Source of the DNA: Microbotryum silenes-acaulis
Taxonomy: Eukaryota > Basidiomycota > Microbotryomycetes > Microbotryales > Microbotryaceae
DNA: 34,056 nt
Direction: 5' to 3'
Assembly (NCBI GenBank): GCA_003665825.1
Contig: QPFY01000045.1
Location: forward strand, 1 to 34,056
How positions within the stretch are numbered: the stretch's first letter is position 1; every line of letters begins with the position of its first letter. This document shows, in pieces, positions 28,070 through 34,056 of this stretch. Under the pieces are notes generated by a model that was not told the origin of the DNA, did not search any database, and saw only the letters and a list, made by a program, of their open reading frames with translations. The translations under genes were made by a program, and so were the position numbers.

Positions 28070-29833
28070 ATGGGAGTCAGCAAGGAGGGCGAGGACGCCC
28101 TCGACAATGGAGAGATTGACACGTTCGGCACGACCGTTTTGCTGAGGTGTGTAGGGGATAGAGTATTGACGACGAATGCCCCTGGACTTGCAGAACTCCG
28201 TGAATGCGTTCGATCGGTACTCCCCGCCGTTGTCGGTGCGAAGAATCCTTAAACGCGCGTTCGTTTCTAACTCCACTTCGGCGAGCCAAGTCTGGAAGGT
28301 CGGGAAGACGTCGCTTTTGTGATCAATTGCGTATGCCCAAAGTTTGCGAGAGTGGTCGTCAAGAAATGTGACAAGGTAGCGCTTCCCGGTCAAGGACGGA
28401 GTGGGGAACGAAAGGACATCGCTGTGCACGAGGCCAAGTCTCTCGGGGGAATGCGACTCAGAGTCGGGAAAAGGAAGACGGTGGCCTTTGGAACCAAGGC
28501 AAGCATTGCAAACAAACTCCTCTACGTTTTTGTCACTGTACCCGGCCCCAAACCCGTCCAGCAAACCTGCGGCGATCATCTTCTGTATAGAGGATGGGGC
28601 AAGATGGCCGAGGCAGCGGTGAAGGGTAAGCAGGGGCACGGTCGACTCAGAACGCGAGAGAAAGGCAAGCTGCTGACACTTGGTGTGATCCGCGTCCAAA
28701 AGGTAGAGACCGTCGTTAACTCTGGTACCGTGAGCAATGGCCTGGCCGTCCTTGGCGATGTCAATGCCGTCGCTGGTGAAGGCGAGTCGAACGCGGTCGG
28801 TGTCGCAGAGGCGAGAGACGGAGAGGAGGTTGACGTGGAGGCCCGGCGTGTGCAGAACGCCACGCAGCGTGATCGGATGTCCGGTCTTGGCAACGAACGC
28901 GACGTCCCCCATACCAATGGCCGTGATACCGCCGGCGATGCCGCCGATCTTGGTGTGCGCCGTCTGGCGATAAGCCGTGAATAGAGAGCGATCGGCGACC
29001 ATGTGTGCCGTGGCGCGCTAGTCGACTACGAAGGCGTCCGTTGGGAGTTGCCGGCGAGCGAACAGGCAGGAGGCGAAATAGCCGACGTTAGGCTGTTGAG
29101 CGGCGGGGCAAGGGGAGTCGGTGGCGAGCATGGCCGAGTGTGATGACGAGAGTCCCGCCGAGCGAAGCTGGATGCGAATGCGGTCCGTCAGCGTCGTGAG
29201 TTCCGGGAGGTCGCGTTGGTTGCGCTGCTCGTCCGTGAACGTGAGTCGGAAGCTGTCGAGGCAAGATGGGACCATGGCGAGCACGTCGTTGAGCGAGGTT
29301 TTGGCGTCGCGGATTTCCTTCGCGATCAACATGTATTCACGGAGCCAGGTGTCGTACGCCTCGACGGAGGCAGGCATCTTCCTGAAATCCCAAAGGCGGG
29401 CGAACAACTCGAGGGTGCGAGTGGCGTCGTCCGGTGCGAAACGAGCCTTGAGTGCGGCAAAGATGCGTGGTGCCGACAGGTCGTCGCTGGGGATTGTGTC
29501 GAGGGTGGCTGAGACGTCGGCGGAGTCGATCGAGCCAACGATGATTTCCCGCGCGGCGTCGTCACGGGCGGCAAGCTGGTCGGCCGTCCATGTCGGGGGG
29601 ATGACACCGTCAAGAACGTAACCACGGACTTGATTTGGGAGCGCGAGACGGAGTTGACGTAACCAGTTCGTAAACGACTTAGGCCCGTCAAGACGAGCGT
29701 GCTTGGGGAACACGACTTTTGATGCGGTGGCGGTGTTTGCTTGCGTGGCAGTGACGGGCGGGGTGGCGGCGGCGGCGGCAGGGGGCTGTGAGGCCTGTAG
29801 AGCGGCAAGCTGTGCCTGTAGCGTGGCGATTTG
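28065..29833 (-). pseudogene. M3: family A gag-protease-integrase fragment
   Basis: Minus strand, from early Gag (29833) to mid-integrase (28065). The Gag frame is open from 29833 to 29018 but an in-frame deletion of 57 codons near 29108 removes both CCHC knuckles. The frame then ends at a TAG that replaces the Ser of the protease DSG (VVD-stop, about 29017-29019). The rest of protease and integrase, to the B1 junction, is open from 29002. The Gag start is replaced by a family B LTR at 29834. M3 and X share variants such as GAAGAATCCTTAAACG, so they form a subfamily. Confidence 0.9.
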
Positions 29834-30144
29834 TATGAGATGATCACCACTACTGTCAGGAGAGGTTGAGAGTCGAACAGAAGTGATGAGAAGGAAACTA
29901 AGAAACAGAAAGGGGGCCCGCGCTGGGATAGGCCCAGACGCGGGTGAAATCGCTGGCGCGCTAAGACAGTCGCGCGTGTCCAAGTCGCCACCGCAGGGGG
30001 CGGGCTAGTGGTCGCGCGCCTGAATCCGCCGGCGCCGGCGCGCTGAGGCAGTCGCGCGCGTCTAAGTCCCCTCCGCAGGGGCGGGCTAGCGGGCGCGCGC
30101 AACGACCGAGGCGCCCCTGTCGAGCTGAGAGTGGACTCTTCACA
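29834..30144 (-). repeat. B2: family B LTR with mismatched flanks
   Basis: Reverse-oriented family B LTR, 311 bp, from the complement of CTCATA (29834) to the complement of TGTGAAGAG (30144). It has the single-unit 3' end, without the 54-bp duplication of B1. There is no B internal sequence beside it. The left flank (ATTTG, A Gag reversed) and right flank (CGCGG, A RNase H forward) do not match, so it is not a simple solo LTR. Confidence 0.88.
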
Positions 30145-30674
30145 CGCGGTCCAGCCAAAGTTACGGGTGTGGTTGGTTATTCCGATGCGAACTGGGGTGC
30201 CTGCGTCGACACGTCCATCTCCACAATGGGTTTCGTCTTTTACTTGGCTGGCTCCGCCGTCTCTTGGTCATCGAAGCGTCAGACTCGGGTGGCGGATTCC
30301 ACCACTGATGCCGAATACCTCGCCTTGTCGCACGCTGGTAAGGAGGCGATTTACCTTACGCAACTCCTCTCCGAGCTCCACGTTCGCCCGATCGATGCAG
30401 CTCACATCTTCACTGACAACGAGGCCGCGGCCGCCGTCGCTCACGACCCCGTTCGCACCTCCGGCACTCGACACATACGCCTCCGCGAGCATTTTGTCCG
30501 CGACATGGTCAACCGAGGCGATATCTCCCTCTCACACGTTGGCACAGCGAACATGGTTGCGGACCTATTCACCAAAGCGCTGGGTCCCAAGATTTTTGGT
30601 ATACATTGCTATGCTCTAGGCCTCCGGACGCGGCACCCACGGCTCAAGTCTACCTCGCGTTCGCGTGGGGGGGG
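30145..30674 (+). pseudogene. P5: family A RNase H fragment
   Basis: Starts at CGCGGTCCAGCC, within the RT-RNase H junction, and is open to a stop at 30711 inside the LTR. It contains YSDANWG, DAEYLAL, FTDNEAA and [11 protein letters not shown]; the end motif reads [14 protein letters not shown] with D to N. The eight-G polypurine tract shifts the reading compared with nine-G copies, so the C-terminus stops after about 12 LTR-encoded residues. The upstream part of P5 is missing, replaced by B2. Confidence 0.88.
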
Positions 30675-30990
30675 TGTGAGGAATCCACTCTCCGCTCGGG
30701 TCAGGACTTAGGCGCGCGGATCGAGCCGGGCGCATCGGCCCAGGACTTAGGCGCACGGAGCGAGCCCGGGACTTAGGCGCGCGGAGCGAGCCGGGCGCAT
30801 CGGCTCAGCCCCGAGGCTCCCTGGCTGAGGACTTGGGGCGCGCGGCTCCCTTACTGTTAGCTTCCTATTCATCACTCTTGGCTATCACTACATCGCTGAC
30901 GTAGTAGAGTTGATTGAATAGGTATGTTGAAATGATATTCATCACTCTTGGCTATCACTACATCGCTGACGTAGTAGAGTTGATCGAATA
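30675..30990 (+). repeat. 3' LTR of P5 (family A, compound form)
   Basis: TGTGAGG to GAATA, 316 bp, two-unit 3' end with GGTATGTTGAAATGAT between units, TATCACT for TATAACT in both units and one GATTGAATA variant. U3 has a rearranged set of minisatellite units. Confidence 0.9.
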
Positions 30991-30995
30991 GTAGA
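30991..30995. repeat. Expected target-site duplication GTAGA of P5
   Basis: Follows the P5 LTR; in intact A copies the site reads GACCGTAGATTGAGCG (reverse strand of RT). The partner copy is not in the window. Confidence 0.5.
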
Positions 30996-31780
30996 TTGAG
31001 CGCCGCAGGCGGAGAACCTTATTGCTCGGGAAGTCGAAACCTCGTGGCGTCGTCATCCAGATATCGTGATCGAGCTCGCCGTGGAGGTAAGCCTTGTCAA
31101 TGTCGGCCTGATGAACGTGGTAACCATTGGCAGCGGCGAGGGCAAGGAGGCAGTGAATGGAGGAGAACCGGGCGACGGGTGCGAAAGTCTCCGAGAAATC
31201 GATGCCGTCGCGCTGGCGGTTACCTTGCGCTACAAGGCGTGCCTTCCGCCCTGTGACATCACCGCGTGCATCGCGCTTGGTCTTCCAGACGAATTTGGAG
31301 GTGACGATAGTGGCGCCCGGTGGTACCGATGAGCGAGGTTCGATGGTGAACACCTTGAAGTCGTCGCGCATGGCGGTGAACTCGGCGGCGGCAGCCTGAG
31401 CCTAGATGTCGTGCTCGTCGCTGGACATGGCTTCACGCCAGGTCTGAGGGTCGCTAGTGATCGACTTGACGGGCTCGATGGCGTCGAGGGTGGGGTCGTC
31501 GTCGTCTGTGGCAATGAAGGCGCGGTGGTGGCGAGAGAGGAAATCGATCTCATCAGGGGAGTCGTCATCGGAGGCTGTTCAGCGGGGGCAATGGCGGGTG
31601 CGGGCGTCACCAGGGTGTCGTCGTCGGATCGATGTACGTTCATCAGGTTGAGGCAAACCGCGGTGTTGGAGTTGAGGAGGTCAAGTGGGTCGTCCGAGTC
31701 ATCGAGGGACGGTCCTCCGGCCGAGGACGTGGCGGGCGACGAAAACGGGGCAAGCGACGGGGACGGCGAGGGCCTGGTAT

Positions 31781-31886
31781 CTGTAGAATTAAGTAAGGAT
31801 CCGCCAGTGTACCCTGGGGCCACGTCAACGGCGCTCATGGCAGAATCATCAAGAGAGGATGAGACGTCCATGTGTGCCGACCTTAC
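31781..31886 (-). other. 106-nt conserved intron-like block, copy in M4
   Basis: Minus strand GTAAGG to TTCTACAG; one visible CpG-type change (CGCACA to CACACA) against P1-P3. Confidence 0.6.
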
Positions 31887-32134
31887 TAGTGGGGTCCTCG
31901 TCTTGACGGCGGGGGCGGGCGTGTCGGCGGGAATGACGAACTGGTGTTCGGTGTTGTCCGCATCGACGGGCGTGTTGATTGGTAGGCCGGGGAAGTCGTC
32001 GTCGAGGAAGGTGGCATTTCGGCCAATCACAACCTTGTTGGTGGAATGGTCGAAGAAACGGAAAGCCTTGGAGGCGAGGTCGTAACCGGTGAAGATCACG
32101 CGCGTGGCCTTGGGGTCGAGCTTGCTGCGAAGGT

Positions 32135-32139
32135 CCGGC
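32135..32139. repeat. Expected target-site duplication CCGGC of M5
   Basis: Five bases of M4 abutting the 3' LTR end of M5. The partner copy would follow M5's 5' LTR, beyond the window. Confidence 0.45.
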
Positions 32140-32467
32140 TATTCGATCAACTCTACTACGTCAGCGATGTAGTTATAGCCAAGAGTGATGAATCTCATTT
32201 CAACATACCTATTCGATCAACTCTACTACGTCAGCGATGTAGTTATAGCCAAGAGTGATGAATAGGAATCTAACAGTAAGGGAGCCGCGCGCCCCAAGTC
32301 CTCAGCCAGCGAGCCTCGGGGCTGAGCCAATGTGCCAGGCTCGCTGCGCGCGCCTAAGTCCTGGGCCGATGCGCCCGCTCGCTCCGCGCGCCTAAGTCCT
32401 GGGCCGATGCGCCCGGCTCGCTCCGCGCGCCTAAGTCCTGACCCGAGCGGAGAGTGGATTCCTCACA
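32140..32467 (-). repeat. 3' LTR of M5 (family A, compound form)
   Basis: Complement of GAATA at 32140 to complement of TGTGAGG at 32461-32467, 328 bp: three U3 units and the duplicated 54-bp end. It matches the 329-bp P LTRs apart from a G missing in a U3 unit near 32375. Confidence 0.92.
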
Positions 32468-34056
32468 CCCCCCCCACGCGAACGCGAGGTAGACTTGAGC
32501 CGTGGGTGCCGCGTCCGGAGGCCTAGAGCATAGCAATGTATACCAAAAATCTTGGGACCCAGCGCTTTGGTGAATAGGTCCGCAACCATGTCCGCTGTGC
32601 CAACGTGTGAGAGGGAGATATCGCCTCGGTTGACCATGTCGCGGACAAAATGCTCGCGGAGGCGTATGTGTCGAGTGCCGGAGGTGCGAACGGGGTCGTG
32701 AGCGACGGCGGCCGCGGCCTCGTTGTCGGTGAAGATGTGAGCTGCATCGATCGGGCGAACGTGGAGCTCGGAGAGGAGTTGCGTAAGGTAAATCGCTTCC
32801 TTACCAGCGTGCGACAAGGCGAGGTATTCGGCATCAGTGGTGGAATCCGCCACCCGAGTCTGACGCTTCGATGACCAAGAGACGGCGGAGCCGGCCAAGT
32901 AAAAGACGAAGCCCATTGTGGAGATGGACGTGTCGACGCAGGCACCCCAGTTCGCATCGGAATACCCAACCACACCCGTAACTTTGGCTGGACCGCGGGC
33001 GTAGAGTAGCTCATCGCGGTACGTGGCGCGAAGGTAGCGAAGGACGTGTTTGACGGCAATCCAATGACGGCGGCCAGGGTTGTTGGCGAACCGGGACAAG
33101 TACGAGACGGCGAAGGCAATGTCGGGTCGAGTGCCAAGGGAAATGTACAGGAGGGAGCCAATGGCTTGTAGGTACCACGATCGAATGCGCTCCGTTCCTT
33201 GACCCGGAACTGCCGTGAGCGAGAGGCCGGGCGTCATTGGCACCGTAGCGCCGCGTGTCGTGGTGTCGAAGTGAAACCGGGCGAGCACGTCCATGATGTA
33301 GCGTTCCTGGGATAGGGCAATGGAGCCGTCGTCCAGGCGGCGGATTTGGATGCCGAGGATGTATTCCGCGGGGCCGAGTCGTTTGACGCCGTATCGTTGT
33401 TCGAGGCCGGAGATGACGCGTTCGATCTCGTCGAGGGCGGGGCTGACAATGAGGAGATCGTCGACATACAAGGCGATATAATGGGGCCGTTGCTGATCAT
33501 CAATGTGAGAGTAAATGCAGTGATCAGTGCCCGTTGCCTTGTACCCGAGACTCCTGAGTGATGTGTCAATGTGGCGATTCCAGATGCGACCGGCCTGCTT
33601 GAGACCGTAGATTGAGCGCCGCAGGCGGAGAATCTTATCACTTGGGAAGTCGAAACCTCGTGGCGTCGTCATCCAGATATCGTGATCGAGCTCGCCGTGG
33701 AGGTAAGCCTTGTCGATGTCGGCCTGATGAACGTGGTAACCATTGGCAGCGGCGAGGGCAAGGAGGCAGCGAATGGAGGAGAACCGGGCGACGGGTGCGA
33801 AAGTCTCCGAGAAGTCGATGCCGTCGCGTTGTCGGTTACCTTGCGCTACGAGACGTGCCTTGTGCCCCGTGACTTCGCCGCGTGCGTCGCGTTTGGTCTT
33901 CCAGACGAACTTGGAGGTGACGATAGTGGCGCCCGGTGGTACGGAGGATCGAGGCTCGATGGTGAACACCTTGAAGTCGTCGCGCATGGCGGTGAACTCG
34001 GCGGCGGCAGCCTGAGCCCAGATGTCGTGCTCGTCGCTGGACATTGCTTCGCGCCA
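32431..34056 (-). CDS. M5: family A RT and RNase H, intact, 5' end outside window
   Basis: Open from the right edge of the window to a stop at 32431 in the LTR. It contains the RT amino end ([11 protein letters not shown]), [15 protein letters not shown] (about 33458-33475), RNase H YSDANWG, DAEYLAL, FTDNEAA and the [14 protein letters not shown] end. The nucleotides match P1-P3 very closely, so M5 belongs to the same young burst. The polypurine tract has eight G, giving a short LTR-encoded tail ending ARVRT, unlike the long tail of nine-G copies. No frame damage is visible. Confidence 0.93.
   Translation of the reverse strand, partial: WREAMSSDEHDIWAQAAAAEFTAMRDDFKVFTIEPRSSVPPGATIVTSKFVWKTKRDARGEVTGHKARLVAQGNRQRDGIDFSETFAPVARFSSIRCLLALAAANGYHVHQADIDKAYLHGELDHDIWMTTPRGFDFPSDKILRLRRSIYGLKQAGRIWNRHIDTSLRSLGYKATGTDHCIYSHIDDQQRPHYIALYVDDLLIVSPALDEIERVISGLEQRYGVKRLGPAEYILGIQIRRLDDGSIALSQERYIMDVLARFHFDTTTRGATVPMTPGLSLTAVPGQGTERIRSWYLQAIGSLLYISLGTRPDIAFAVSYLSRFANNPGRRHWIAVKHVLRYLRATYRDELLYARGPAKVTGVVGYSDANWGACVDTSISTMGFVFYLAGSAVSWSSKRQTRVADSTTDAEYLALSHAGKEAIYLTQLLSELHVRPIDAAHIFTDNEAAAAVAHDPVRTSGTRHIRLREHFVRDMVNRGDISLSHVGTADMVADLFTKALGPKIFGIHCYALGLRTRHPRLKSTSRSRGGGVRNPLSARVRT

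Larger units (their letters stand above)
30991..32139 (-). pseudogene. M4: family A integrase end, linker and RT fragment
   Basis: Minus strand, bounded by P5 on the left and M5 on the right. Frame from 32099 covers the integrase end and the linker until a 1-nt loss near 31573; the RT part reads 31371-30991 ([28 protein letters not shown]). A TGG to TAG change at about 31402-31404 puts a stop in the DIWAQAA motif. Many differences from P1-P3 are C to T or G to A at CpG. Confidence 0.88.

Noticed and set aside
27737..30144. Solo or host-derived promoter region, or a host gene between B1 and P5
   Set aside because: All of it is assigned to B1 LTR, M3 coding sequence and B2 LTR; no unassigned sequence remains.

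Overview
The window is wall-to-wall Ty1/copia-type LTR retrotransposon sequence. I see no host gene, tRNA, rRNA or CRISPR array. The organism must be a eukaryote with a GC-rich genome: codons end mostly in C or G, the polyproteins are copia-type, and branch-point-like YTRAY/CTGAC signals occur. A fungus (for example a basidiomycete) or a unicellular alga would fit, but the sequence does not decide. The density of nesting suggests a silent, recombination-poor or centromere/subtelomere-like TE island; that is inference.

Two related families are present. Family A has LTRs running TGTGAGG...GAATA (non-canonical TG..TA ends, 5-bp target duplications), a GGTTATAAGCCCA primer site, and one long gag-pol ORF in the order Gag, two CCHC knuckles, protease (DSG), integrase (HHCC, D-D35-E), acidic linker, reverse transcriptase (YVDD), RNase H. 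Family B has LTRs running TGTGAAGAG...CTCATA and diverged coding sequence. Both families share two odd traits: LTRs whose last 54 bp are duplicated around a conserved GGTAYGYTGAAAT spacer, and a 106-nt block inside gag-pol that is almost frozen at synonymous sites and looks like an intron.

Layout, left to right. 1-4214: decayed family A element E, minus strand. 4215-4502: its 5' LTR. 4503-6613: 3' half of a second A element, X, plus strand. 6614-6860: LTR. 6861-9295: 5' half of X, minus strand, ending in a piece of its 5' LTR (9296-9332). 9333-24799: a young plus-strand A array, P1 and P2 sharing a middle LTR, with a complete element P3 (17145-22552) inserted in P2. 24800-24947: the rest of X's 5' LTR. 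24948-28064: 3' part of family B element B1, ORF open throughout, with its LTR. 28065-29833: 5' half of A element M3, minus. 29834-30144: family B LTR (B2), minus. 30145-30990: 3' end of A element P5, plus, with LTR. 30991-32139: middle piece of A element M4, minus. 32140-34056: 3' LTR and RT-RNase H part of A element M5, minus, running off the window.

Target duplications let the history be read. P3 sits in P2 (GCCGT on both sides). The P1-P2 dimer sits in X's 5' LTR. X sits in B1 (AAAGC expected). B1 sits in M3 (GGCAG). P5 and M5 sit in M4 (GTAGA, CCGGC). E went into X at CAACA, and the order E / CAACA / X 3' half / LTR / TGTTG / X 5' half is what an inversion between E's 3' LTR and X's 3' LTR would leave. 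P1, P2, P3 and M5 look almost identical and recent; E, X, M3 and M4 are older and broken. Many breaks in the young copies are single-base changes in homopolymers and may be sequencing error.
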